A stretch of DNA of 64,000 nucleotides, taken from the NCBI GenBank assembly GCA_041391505.1, contig JAWKNW010000019.1, positions 1 through 64,000 on the forward strand. Reading direction: 5' to 3'. This stretch comes from Rhodothermales bacterium. GTDB lineage: Bacteria; Bacteroidota; Rhodothermia; Rhodothermales; JAHQVL01. The translations under genes were made by a program, and so were the position numbers. The notes below the pieces were generated by a model that ran no database searches, was not told where the DNA came from, and was given only the letters and a program-made list of their open reading frames with translations. This document shows, in pieces, positions 17,501 to 25,582 of this stretch (positions within the stretch are counted from its first letter, which is position 1; each line of letters starts with the position of its first letter).

Positions 17501-17626
17501 GTCGACGCGCCGGCGGTGTCCGATGATGTTCATCGTCGGCTGGCCGTCCTCCGTCAACTCCCAGTGCCGCGTGGGATATTCGTAGGGGGAGTTGAGGATG
17601 GGCTGGTCGAAAAACGGGTTGTGCAT
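14591..17626 (-). CDS. Type III restriction enzyme, Res subunit (SF2 helicase-nuclease)
   Basis: This 1011-residue protein has SF2 helicase motifs in order: Walker A ATGAGKT near residue 175, DEAH in NDEAHHC near 310, motif III LSATPFF near 368, and motif VI-type QVIGRALRR near 650. The C-terminal PD-(D/E)XK nuclease core appears near 930 as YIPDFIVEI followed by LIVEIKGY. It translocates or switches on DNA and cuts when two unmethylated sites face each other, together with Mod. The gene is first in the res-mod unit. Length and motifs look intact. The C-terminus ends (ATPPTP) where a REP-A element supplies the stop codon, so a few native residues may have been replaced. Confidence 0.93.
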   Translation of the reverse strand: MHNPFFDQPILNSPYEYPTRHWELTEDGQPTMNIIGHRRRVDLITPIPKPNKQKTARQTALVFDEGKGLSSEDQQYNPTPVINALRREVDRWRMIPEPGKWGVTPETARLLQHWRSHPFSHIRPFFCQVEAIETLIWLTEVAPTQAIGKQFLEHLDGANAMSNPELMRLALKLATGAGKTTVMAMIIAWQTINAVRRPGSKRFTRGFLIVAPGITIKDRLRVLQPNDTDSYFTTRELIPNDLLPDILKAKIVITNYHAFKLRERWNLAAGNRALLQGRGEALDTLESEGQMLQRVMPELMGMKNIMVINDEAHHCYREKPGTDDVRELKGDEKDEAKKNNEAARLWISGIEAVNRKLGVARVVDLSATPFFLRGSGYAEGTLFPWTMSDFSLMDAIECGIVKLPRVPVADNIPGSDMPRFRELWKHIGKKMPKKGRGQSKGLDPLSIPVELQTALDALYGHYVKTFESWRDAGIRVPPCFIVVCNNTATSKLVYDYISGFVRENDDGSSILENGRLELFRNFDQHGNPLPRPRTLLIDSEQLESGDALDNAFRDAASDEIDRFKREINLRSNNGAPGQEPSDQDILREVMNTVGKEGRLGESIRCVVSVSMLTEGWDANTVTHVLGVRAFGTQLLCEQVIGRALRRQSYELNEEGLFNVEYADVLGIPFDFTAKPVVAGIVPPRETINVTAVRPERDALEITFPRVLGYRVELPDERLEAAFNADSVLELTPDLVGPTITKNQGIIGEGVDLSLIHTRDLRHSTLLYHLTQRLLYTKWRDPGEEPKLYLFGQLKRIVKQWLDTCLRCTGGTYPAQLMYQELADMACERITAGITRALIGERPVKAVLDPYNPTGSTAFVNFNTSKPSRWRTDPHRCHVNWVIMDSDWEAEFCRVAEAHPRVRAYVKNQNLGLEVPYRYGSIMRTYIPDFIVEIDDGHEDPLHLIVEIKGYRGEDAKEKKATMEEYWVPGVNNLRAYGRWAFVEFTEVFEIEAAFARLVDTLQLPVATPPTP

Positions 17627-17799
17627 GCTCGGGCGTGAAGGGCTCGAAGACGGGACCGGGCTGGAATCGTATCGGTTGCAATATAGGCTTCGGGCCGAAA
17701 CGTAGCGCCACGGGGCGGCAAACGGCCAGGAAGCGCTTCACGAGGGTCAGCCCGGGCGCATGCACGTGCGTGGGGCAAGCCTCGGAAGTGGAATGGAGG

Positions 17800-17832
17800 G
17801 CAAAGTTTATTTACCCTTCATTACATGCGCAA
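17800..17832 (-). promoter_or_regulatory. Possible promoter of the res-mod unit
   Basis: On the minus strand TTG(CGC) is followed 20 or so bases later by AAACTTTG, close to the TTG / TAnnTTTG promoter form known from Bacteroidota. It lies just after the terminator of the tRNA gene and about 170 bp ahead of the res start. The match is imperfect, so this is only a candidate. Confidence 0.25.
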
Positions 17833-17863
17833 GAGGCGGCGAAGCTTTCGGATCGGGTTTAAC

Positions 17864-17896
17864 AAAAAAGCCGGCCCGACGAATCGTCGGGCCGGC
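17864..17896 (-). terminator. Rho-independent terminator of the tRNA-Thr gene
   Basis: GCCGGCCCGAC (17870-17880) pairs perfectly with GTCGGGCCGGC (17886-17896) around a 5-base loop. The A run at 17864-17869 gives six U residues in leftward transcription. It lies 6 bp past the 3' end of the tRNA and separates it from res. Confidence 0.9.
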
Positions 17897-17902
17897 TTGC
17901 CG

Positions 17903-17975
17903 AGCCAATGAGCGGACTTGAACCGCTGACCTGCTCATTACGAGTGAGCTGCTCTACCAGCTGAGCTACATTGGC
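17903..17975 (-). tRNA. tRNA-Thr, anticodon CGT
   Basis: Read leftward from 17975, GCCAATG (acceptor 5' strand) pairs with CATTGGC at the 3' end, followed by a T discriminator. The D arm contains AGCTCAGCTGGTAGAGC. The anticodon stem-loop is GCTCACTCGTAATGAGC with anticodon CGT. The T arm reads GCGGTTCAAGTCCGC. The length is 73 nt and CCA is not encoded. It decodes ACG threonine codons. It marks the right border of the accessory block, a usual position for integration, though I found no second copy of its 3' end. Confidence 0.95.
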
Positions 17976-18264
17976 GTATGTAAGACCGAGCGCGTCTGGG
18001 GGCGATCCCCGGGCTGCTCCTCGCACCGCGAGGATTCGCTCGGCCAGACAACGACGAGTCAACCCCTTCGCTGTCAGGGCTTTCTTTCACGCCGGCACCC
18101 GCGCCGGGATCCCGCGCGGGGCCCATCCAAAAAATCTCCTCACGGTTTCTTCATCGTCCCGGGGCGGACCTCCTGCGTACCGGCTGGCATTCCATACACC
18201 GGTTTCCCATTTTGTGGGTGGATAGACGTCCAGCGAAACGACACCCAGCTTGCTGCCTAACCCC

Positions 18265-18991
18265 ATGCTCCACCTCGACCGGGTCTCCAAGTCGTACGCC
18301 GGCCTCCTGGCCCTCGCGCCGATCGACCTCGCGCTGGAGCCGGGACGAACCACGGTGCTCATCGGTCCCAGCGGGTGCGGCAAATCGACCCTGCTGCGGC
18401 TGATGAACGGCCTCATCGCGCCCACCACCGGGACGATCTTTTTCGATGGCGAACGCCTCACGCCCGAACGCCTCCTGCCCATGCGCCGCCGCATGGGCTA
18501 CGTCATCCAGAGCGGCGGCCTCTTTCCGCACATGACGGCTCGCGACAATGTGACGCTCATCGCCCGCCACCTCCGCCGCGACCCGGCCTGGATCGACGCC
18601 CGCGTCGACGAACTCGCCACGCTCGTCCGCATGCCGGCCGACCGGCTCGACCGGTATCCCCTCGAACTCTCGGGCGGACAGCAGCAGCGCGTCGGCCTCA
18701 TGCGGGCACTCGTGCTGGATCCCGACGTGCTCCTCCTCGACGAGCCGCTCGGCGCCCTCGACCCGATGATCCGCGCCGGCTCAGCGCGACCTCCGGGGCA
18801 TCTTCCAGTCGCTCAAAAAGACCGTCGTCCTCGTCACGCATGACCTCCACGAGGCCGGCTATTTCGGCGACACGATCCTCCTCCTCAAACAGGGACGCGT
18901 CGAACAGCGCGGCCCCTTCCAGAGCCTGCTCGACCGGCCGGCCAACGATTTTGTCCGCGACTTCGTCCGCCGCCCAGCGGTACGCGGATGA
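18265..18991 (+). pseudogene. Osmoprotectant ABC transporter ATPase (OpuCA/ProV-like), frameshifted
   Basis: The first 170 or so codons encode a clear ABC ATPase: Walker A GPSGCGKST, signature LSGGQQQR, Walker B VLLLDEPLGALDP. At about 18775-18790 the frame breaks. In the next frame the protein resumes with RDLRGIFQSLKK and the H-loop VLVTHDLHEAG, and ends FVRDFVRRPAVRG at the stop 18989-18991. One inserted base (or two lost) explains both halves, so either the gene is newly broken or the assembly has an error. The upstream frame alone ends at 18843. Start ATG 18265 (MLHLDRVSKSYAG). The partner permease/binding protein follows at 19206, so the gene would energise glycine-betaine or choline-type uptake. 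Confidence 0.8.
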
Positions 18992-19033
18992 CCACCGGAT
19001 AGCCTGGCAGCATGGCTCGGTTCGCGCCGCGAA

Positions 19034-19200
19034 ACCCCCTCGTATTTCAGGACGTGGGATAAAAAAACGCCTGTCTTTCGTTCGCCGCCCGGAGCCTCTT
19101 GTTAACCCCCGTCCTTCAGGGCGGGGTCGAAAAACCCGCCTGGCTATAATCTGCCGCTTTGAATCGCTTTTTAATACCCATCCTTCAGGGTGGAGCAGGG
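19034..19200 (+). repeat. 69-bp direct repeat, about 2.5 copies
   Basis: Three blocks containing CCTTCAGG or TTTCAGG cores recur exactly 69 bp apart (TTCAG at 19046, 19115, 19184). Two of them form small palindromes such as CCCCGTCCTTCAGGGCGGGG. Each is followed by AAAAA(C)CCGCCTG-like and CGCTTT-like text. It fills the gap between the broken ATPase and the binding-protein/permease gene. Because 69 is a multiple of three it reads open in the gene's frame, which artificially lengthens that reading frame. Confidence 0.75.
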
Positions 19201-19205
19201 TGACG

Positions 19206-20678
19206 ATGTGCCTGGCCTTCGCCGCGCTTGTCATGCAGACCGCCGGCGCCCAACCCGTCCGCGTCGGCTCAAAATCCTTCACCGAGGCGGTAATTCTCGG
19301 CGACCTGGTGGCGCAGCTCGTCGAAAGCGCCGGCTATCCCGCCGAGCACCGCGCCGGCCTCGGCGGCACCACCTTCCTGTGGAACGCGCTGCTGGCCGGC
19401 GAACTGGACGTCTATCCCGATTACACGGGCACGCTCATTCAGGAAGTGCTCGCGTCGGAACAGCTCGCGGGCATCGATGCGTTGCGGGAGGCCCTCGCCA
19501 CGCGCGGCATCCGGATGACGGCGCCGCTCGGATTCAATAACACGTACGCGCTCGGGATGCGCGCCGACCGGGCGGATGCGCTCGGCATCCGAACGATCAC
19601 CGACCTGCGCGCGCACCCGGAACTGGCCGGCGGCTTCTCGAACGAGTTCATGGATCGGGCCGATGGCTGGCCCGGGCTGCGCGATGCCTACCGGCTTCCC
19701 CACGCGCGCGTCCGCGGCCTCGACCACGACCTCGCCTACCGGGGCATCGAAAACGGCAGCATCGATTTTACCGACCTCTATTCCACCGACGCGGAGATTG
19801 CCTATTATAACCTCAGGGTTATAGAAGACGACGCCGGCTTCTTCCCCGAATACCAGGCCGTCGTGCTCTACCGGGCCGACCTCGAAGCGCGGGTGCCCGA
19901 GATCGATGCGCTGCTTCGCCGGCTCGAAGGCCGCATCGACGCGCCGGCGATGACGCGCATGAACGCCCGCGCCAAGCAGGACCGCATCCCCGAAAAACAG
20001 GTGGCGGCCGACTTCCTGAACACGCAGATCCTGGGTGTGGATGCGGTGGAAGTGGCCGTGGAATCGCGCGCGGCGCGCCTCGCGCGGCATACGCGGGAGC
20101 ATCTCCGCCTCGTGCTGATTTCCCTGGCCGCCGCCATCCTCGTGGCCATCCCGCTCGGTGTTCTCGCGGCGCGACACGACCGGGCCGGCGCGGTCATTCT
20201 CGGCCTCGTCGGGATGATCTATACGATCCCGTCGCTGGCGCTGCTGGTGTTTATGATCCCACTGCTGGGCATCGGGGGGCCGCCGGCAATGGTCGCGCTT
20301 TTCCTCTACAGCCTCCTCCCGATCGTCCGCAACACCCACGCCGGCCTGAAGGACATCCCGCTGCCGCTCCATGAATCCGCCGAGGCGCTGGGGCTGGCGC
20401 CGGCGGCCAAACTCTGGCAGGTCGAACTGCCGCTGGCCTCGCGCTCCATCCTGGCCGGCGTGAAGACGTCGGCGATCATCAACATCGGCACCGCCACGCT
20501 CGGGGCGCTCATCGGGGCGGGCGGATACGGGCAGCCCATTCTCACCGGCATCCGGCTGGACGACGTTGGCCTGATTCTGGAAGGCGCCGTCCCCGCCGCC
20601 GTGCTCGCGCTCGTCGCGCAGGCGCTGTTCGACGGGGCGGAACGATGGATCGTGCCCCGGGGTTTGCGCCTCCGGTAA
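19206..20678 (+). CDS. Osmoprotectant ABC transporter: substrate-binding domain fused to permease (OpuCC-OpuCB type)
   Basis: This is a 490-residue fusion. After a short signal-like start (MCLAFAALVMQTAGAQ) comes an OpuAC-type binding domain at about 18-285, with opening VRVGSKSFTEAVILGDL and the ligand-loop features ELDVYPDYTGT and GIENGSIDFTDLYSTDA. From about 300 there is a BPD-type permease domain with several helices and the EAA loop ESAEALGLAPAAKLWQVELP. The known role of the family is uptake of glycine betaine, choline or carnitine under osmotic stress. The order binding domain first, permease second differs from the commoner permease-first fusions. ATG 19206 (or GTG 19200) is preferred: the long in-frame extension upstream overlaps the ATPase gene and the 69-bp repeats. 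Confidence 0.88.
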   Translation: MCLAFAALVMQTAGAQPVRVGSKSFTEAVILGDLVAQLVESAGYPAEHRAGLGGTTFLWNALLAGELDVYPDYTGTLIQEVLASEQLAGIDALREALATRGIRMTAPLGFNNTYALGMRADRADALGIRTITDLRAHPELAGGFSNEFMDRADGWPGLRDAYRLPHARVRGLDHDLAYRGIENGSIDFTDLYSTDAEIAYYNLRVIEDDAGFFPEYQAVVLYRADLEARVPEIDALLRRLEGRIDAPAMTRMNARAKQDRIPEKQVAADFLNTQILGVDAVEVAVESRAARLARHTREHLRLVLISLAAAILVAIPLGVLAARHDRAGAVILGLVGMIYTIPSLALLVFMIPLLGIGGPPAMVALFLYSLLPIVRNTHAGLKDIPLPLHESAEALGLAPAAKLWQVELPLASRSILAGVKTSAIINIGTATLGALIGAGGYGQPILTGIRLDDVGLILEGAVPAAVLALVAQALFDGAERWIVPRGLRLR

Positions 20679-20741
20679 GGCCATCTTTCACTTTCAGCAC
20701 GACCATGCAGGGGCGCCCTCGGGGCGTCTCCCCGGGATCCA

Positions 20742-22229
<1,488 letters not shown>

Positions 22230-22260
22230 AACGCGTCGGGTGTTGCTGGGGGGTGATGGC

Positions 22261-22297
22261 GTCGGTTACGGTCCCTGGGGGACCTAACCCGACCTAC
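22261..22297. repeat. REP-A palindromic element, copy 4
   Basis: GTCGGTTACGGTCCC to CCTAACCCGACCTAC, in the same orientation as copy 3. It lies just after the M32 gene. Confidence 0.8.
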
Positions 22298-22314
22298 AGG
22301 GGCGGCTTGGCGCC

Positions 22315-22350
22315 GTCGGCTTACGGTCCCTGGGGGGACCTGATTCCACC
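22315..22350. repeat. REP-A palindromic element, degenerate copy 5
   Basis: The sequence GTCGGCTTACGGTCCC then GGGACCTGATTCCACC keeps the hairpin core but has lost the outer arm. It sits directly next to copy 4 in the same orientation and borders the 3' end of the leftward gene at 22360. Confidence 0.65.
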
Positions 22351-22359
22351 AACGGGGGG

Positions 22360-22794
22360 TTATCGTTTTAGGGGGAGGCGGTATTGGTACGGATCCGATT
22401 TGCGCAGCTCCTCGCCGACGCGTTCGAGGAAGCGGTGGCGAAGAAGGAGGCCGACGATTTTCTGGCTGCGTTCGACGCTGAAGCCGAGGTCGTACGCCAT
22501 TTTAAAAAACGCAATCTGGGAGAAGCTGCGGGGGAGGACCACGTAGAGCTTCCGGGCGTCGTCGGGGAGGGGGGACTCGGCGTCTTCGCTGTCTTCCTGG
22601 GCCGGCACGTCAAGCGCCTGAAAGAGGCGCAGGCGCGTGATCTCGCCGCGCAGCTCGCGGTTTTCGGACTGCAGTTGATCGATGGTCGCGCGCAGCTGGT
22701 CGACCTCGCCGGCGGACGGGCGGGTGCGGTTGCGAACGACGCTGGGATGCGGACGAAGCATGGGGCTGAAATCGCCCATCGGAAAAGCCTTCAT
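22360..22794 (-). CDS. Hypothetical protein with coiled coil and possible winged-helix tail
   Basis: This is a 144-residue soluble protein. After a short N-terminus (MKAFPMGDFSPML) a coiled coil runs over about residues 30-65 (VDQLRATIDQLQSENRELRGEITRLR). The C-terminal 80 residues (LYVVLPRSFSQIAFFKMAYDLGF...IVGLLLRHRFLERVG) look like a helix-turn-helix with wing, as in many small regulators, but I cannot assign a family. ATG 22794 is chosen because AAAGGTGA lies 6-8 bases upstream, a rare clear Shine-Dalgarno in this window. The in-frame ATG at 22818 lacks one. Confidence 0.7.
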   Translation of the reverse strand: MKAFPMGDFSPMLRPHPSVVRNRTRPSAGEVDQLRATIDQLQSENRELRGEITRLRLFQALDVPAQEDSEDAESPLPDDARKLYVVLPRSFSQIAFFKMAYDLGFSVERSQKIVGLLLRHRFLERVGEELRKSDPYQYRLPLKR

Positions 22795-23179
22795 GGAGTC
22801 ACCTTTCGTGAATGGCAAGGGCAGAGCCTTGATGTGCTCTACATGTGACGGTATCGATTGAAAAGAAGCTCACCCGCCCACTGGCCGGAGGGGGACAAGC
22901 GCAATCGAAACGAGAAGCCTATCGAGCTGCGAACTCCTGATTCAGCGGGATTCGATGCGTGTCAGCGCCGCTGAAGAATGGATGGATCCGATCGATGCCC
23001 GGTCGCCGCGCTCCTGTTTTCGCCGCGGCCGGTTTTCGTGGATCGGGGCCTAATGTAGGATGTATTTATGTAAGAGTCCAGTACCTGAACGGTGAATGTT
23101 CATTTTTTTTCGGACGGATATCGCCGCAAAACGATCAGAATCCTTGTTTTGAAACAAAAGTCCGTTATTGACTGGTGGT
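22795..23179. other. 385-bp gene-free stretch
   Basis: It lies between the 3' end of the leftward sensor kinase and the start of the hypothetical gene at 22794. It holds a run of eight T at 23103-23110 and a short perfect inverted repeat TTGTTT-TG-AAACAA at 23144-23157, a possible weak terminator for the kinase. It probably also holds the promoter of the 22794 gene. I see no coding pattern. Confidence 0.45.
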
Positions 23180-24670
23180 TTACGCCGGCTGCAGCGCGGC
23201 CCGCTTGACCAGGTCCCGGCGGGTGGGCAGGCGGAAATCGAACGACGTGCCCTGGTTGACGATGCTGTGCACATGCAGGGCGCTGCCGTGCAGCTCGACG
23301 ATCTTCTGGGCGATGGCCAGGCCCAGGCCGGCGCCGCCGTTTTCCTCCGGCGCGCGGCTCTTCTCGACGCGATAAAAGCGGTCGAACACCCGCAAGAGAT
23401 CGGCCTCCGGGATGCCGGCGCCGGTGTCGGCCACCTCGACGCGCACGTAGCCGGCGTCGTTCGTCGGGATGATCCGGACCGACCCGCCGGCCGGGGTGTG
23501 GCGCAGCGCGTTGTCGATCAGGTTCGAGATCGCGCGTTCGACGAGCGCGATGTCGGCGAAGACGAGCGGGAGGGGGGCGGCGACGTCGGCCGTCAGCTGG
23601 ATGCGGTTGCGCTCGGCGATGGGGCGGAAGTGCATCACGAGGTCCTGTGCCAGTTCCGCGATGGAGAACTGCTCGATCTGCGGCTCGATCTGGCGGGCGT
23701 CGAGCTTCGACAGCTCGAAGAGCGATTCGATCAGCGCGCCGAGCCGGCGGGTGTTTTTTAGCCCGACCTCCAGATAGGCCTGCCGTTCATTCGCGGAGAG
23801 GCTTTCGTCCTTGATCAGGATCGTTTCGAGATAGCCCTGGATGGAGGCGAGCGGGCTGCGCAGGTCGTGCGATACGTTGGCGATGAGTTCGCGGCGGAGC
23901 TGGTCGGCCTGCTTCAACTGGTCCATGTTGGCGACGATCGTATCCGCCATCTGGTTGAACGCCACGCCGAGTTCGCCGAGTTCGTCGGCCGCGCCGGGCT
24001 GGATGCGTTTCTGGAGGTTGCCGCGTTCGAAGGCCTTGACCGACTCCCGCATCCTGCGGAGCCGTTTGGTCAGCAGCGCGAACAGGATCATTCCGACGAT
24101 CACCGACACGAGCAGCGTGAGCCCGATGCCCAGCGCCGACGTGCGCACGATGTAGCTGTCCCGCAGCATGTTGGCGACCGTCTCGTAGCGCTCGCCGCCG
24201 AGGATGACGTAGAGGTAGCAGCCGGTTTCGCCCATGATGGTGATCGGGGCGACGGTGAACGGCTTCTTCCGCCCGACGCGCAGGGGGTCGTCGCCGAGGA
24301 TGGGCAACTCGGCGCCGGCGAGGTAGGCGTCGAGCGGCGCCAGATCCACGTGCGGCATCGGCAGCGGCTGTCCGTCGGGCACGAAGTGCGCCTTGATCAC
24401 GCCATCCGGCCCCATCAGGTAGATCTCGATGCGGCGGTTCAGACCCATCATGTCCGAGATCTCCATCTGGATCATCTTGTCATCGATCTTCTCCATCAGC
24501 CAGGGCTGGAAGACGACGGCCAGATCCTGCGCGAGCGTCCGGTTGAGCTTTTGTTCGGTCTCGGTTTCGAGCTGCAGCGCCGCCTGAAAGCCGAGGATGG
24601 AAACGACCACGACCACGATCAGCATCAGCAGCAGGAAGATGGCCGACAACTTGGCGTAAAAACTTCGCAT
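23180..24670 (-). CDS. Membrane sensor histidine kinase
   Basis: This is a 496-residue two-transmembrane sensor kinase. Helix 1 is at about 8-30 (AIFLLLMLIVVVVVSIL) and an extracytoplasmic sensing domain runs to about 170. Helix 2 is near 178-198 (LGIGLTLLVSVIVGMIL), followed by HAMP. HisKA has the phospho-accepting His in NVSHDLRSPLAS near 267. The ATPase domain has SNLIDNALRHTP (N box), ADTGAGIP (G1), FDRFYRVEK (F box) and GAGLGLAIAQ (G2). It starts 6 bp after the response-regulator gene ends and is surely its cognate partner. The signal is unknown; the periplasmic domain has no motif I recognise. Confidence 0.95.
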   Translation of the reverse strand: MRSFYAKLSAIFLLLMLIVVVVVSILGFQAALQLETETEQKLNRTLAQDLAVVFQPWLMEKIDDKMIQMEISDMMGLNRRIEIYLMGPDGVIKAHFVPDGQPLPMPHVDLAPLDAYLAGAELPILGDDPLRVGRKKPFTVAPITIMGETGCYLYVILGGERYETVANMLRDSYIVRTSALGIGLTLLVSVIVGMILFALLTKRLRRMRESVKAFERGNLQKRIQPGAADELGELGVAFNQMADTIVANMDQLKQADQLRRELIANVSHDLRSPLASIQGYLETILIKDESLSANERQAYLEVGLKNTRRLGALIESLFELSKLDARQIEPQIEQFSIAELAQDLVMHFRPIAERNRIQLTADVAAPLPLVFADIALVERAISNLIDNALRHTPAGGSVRIIPTNDAGYVRVEVADTGAGIPEADLLRVFDRFYRVEKSRAPEENGGAGLGLAIAQKIVELHGSALHVHSIVNQGTSFDFRLPTRRDLVKRAALQPA

Positions 24671-24676
24671 GGGGCG

Positions 24677-25414
24677 TCAGGACTGCAGTTCGTCGGGTTC
24701 GGCAAAGCGGTAGCCGTGGCCCCAGACGGTTTTGATGTAGCGGGGTTCGGCGGGGTCGGGTTCGATCTTGTTGCGCAGCCGGTTGATGTGGGAGTTCACC
24801 GTGTGGCTGTAGCCGCTGTACTGGTAGCCCCAGACGATATCGAGCAGCTCCTGCCGGCTGTACGCGCGCCCCGGGTTTTGTGCGAACAGCATCAGGAGGT
24901 CGAACTCCTTGCCCGTCAGGTCCAGCGCCTCGCCGTGGAGGAGCACCTTGCGCTTCTCCGGATCGACGAAGAGGTCGCCGAAGAGGAGGGGCTGGGCTTC
25001 GGCCGCCGGCTGCGCGATTTCCTGAACGATGTCGAATCGCCGGAGGATGGCCTTGACGCGGGCGAGCAGTTCGCGGATGCTGAACGGTTTGGTGAGGTAG
25101 TCGTCGGCGCCGAGTTCGAGGCCGAGGACCTTGTCCAGCTCCTCGGATTTGGCCGTGAGCATGAGGATCGGCAGCGCGCGGTTCTCGGAGCGGACGCGTT
25201 TGCAGACCTCGAAGCCGTCGAGCCCCGGCAGCATGATGTCGAGGATCAGCAGGGCGTAATTTCGGGTTAGCGCCCGCTCCAGGCCGCTTCGGCCGTCGCG
25301 CGCGATGTCGGTCGCGTAGCCGAGGTCGCCGAGGTGGATCTGAAGCAGGCCGGCGAGGTCAGGATCGTCCTCGACGATCAGGATGGCCGGCGTGTCGGCG
25401 GGCACGGTGGACAT
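24677..25414 (-). CDS. OmpR/PhoB-family response regulator
   Basis: The receiver domain has the acidic pair VEDDPD, the phospho-acceptor Asp in LLILDIMLPG (residue 59 from this start), the Thr/Lys switch residues in MLTAKSEE and DDYLTKPF. The C-terminal winged helix contains LTGKEFDLLMLFAQNPGRAY and VNSHINRLRNKIE with the wing VWGHGYRF. It binds DNA after phosphorylation by the kinase encoded 6 bp downstream. ATG 25414 (MSTVPADTPAIL) is preferred because receivers start only a few residues before the first strand; an in-frame ATG at 25444 would add ten. A TATACC hexamer on the minus strand near 25463 could be the -10 box. Confidence 0.94.
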   Translation of the reverse strand: MSTVPADTPAILIVEDDPDLAGLLQIHLGDLGYATDIARDGRSGLERALTRNYALLILDIMLPGLDGFEVCKRVRSENRALPILMLTAKSEELDKVLGLELGADDYLTKPFSIRELLARVKAILRRFDIVQEIAQPAAEAQPLLFGDLFVDPEKRKVLLHGEALDLTGKEFDLLMLFAQNPGRAYSRQELLDIVWGYQYSGYSHTVNSHINRLRNKIEPDPAEPRYIKTVWGHGYRFAEPDELQS

Positions 25415-25582
25415 GGCAAACGGGGCGGGTGCGGTGGATGTCATGCGTGGTAGGATCAGGATGGTATACTTCAGGGTTGACGATGATCCGTGGCCGATCA
25501 GACGTCATCCCAAGAATACCGACGCGCCCGCCTCGCAATCATCACGGAAACATAACAAAAGCGGCATCCCACCCGACACCCG

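Noticed and set aside
17903..17975. Attachment site duplication of an integrative element at the tRNA
   Set aside because: I looked for a second copy of the tRNA 3' end on the far side of the accessory block (4184-4640) and found none; no integrase gene is present.
18375..19205. Long N-terminal extension of the osmoprotectant permease frame
   Set aside because: It overlaps the ATPase gene in another frame and translates the 69-bp repeat. The signal peptide begins only at 19200/19206.
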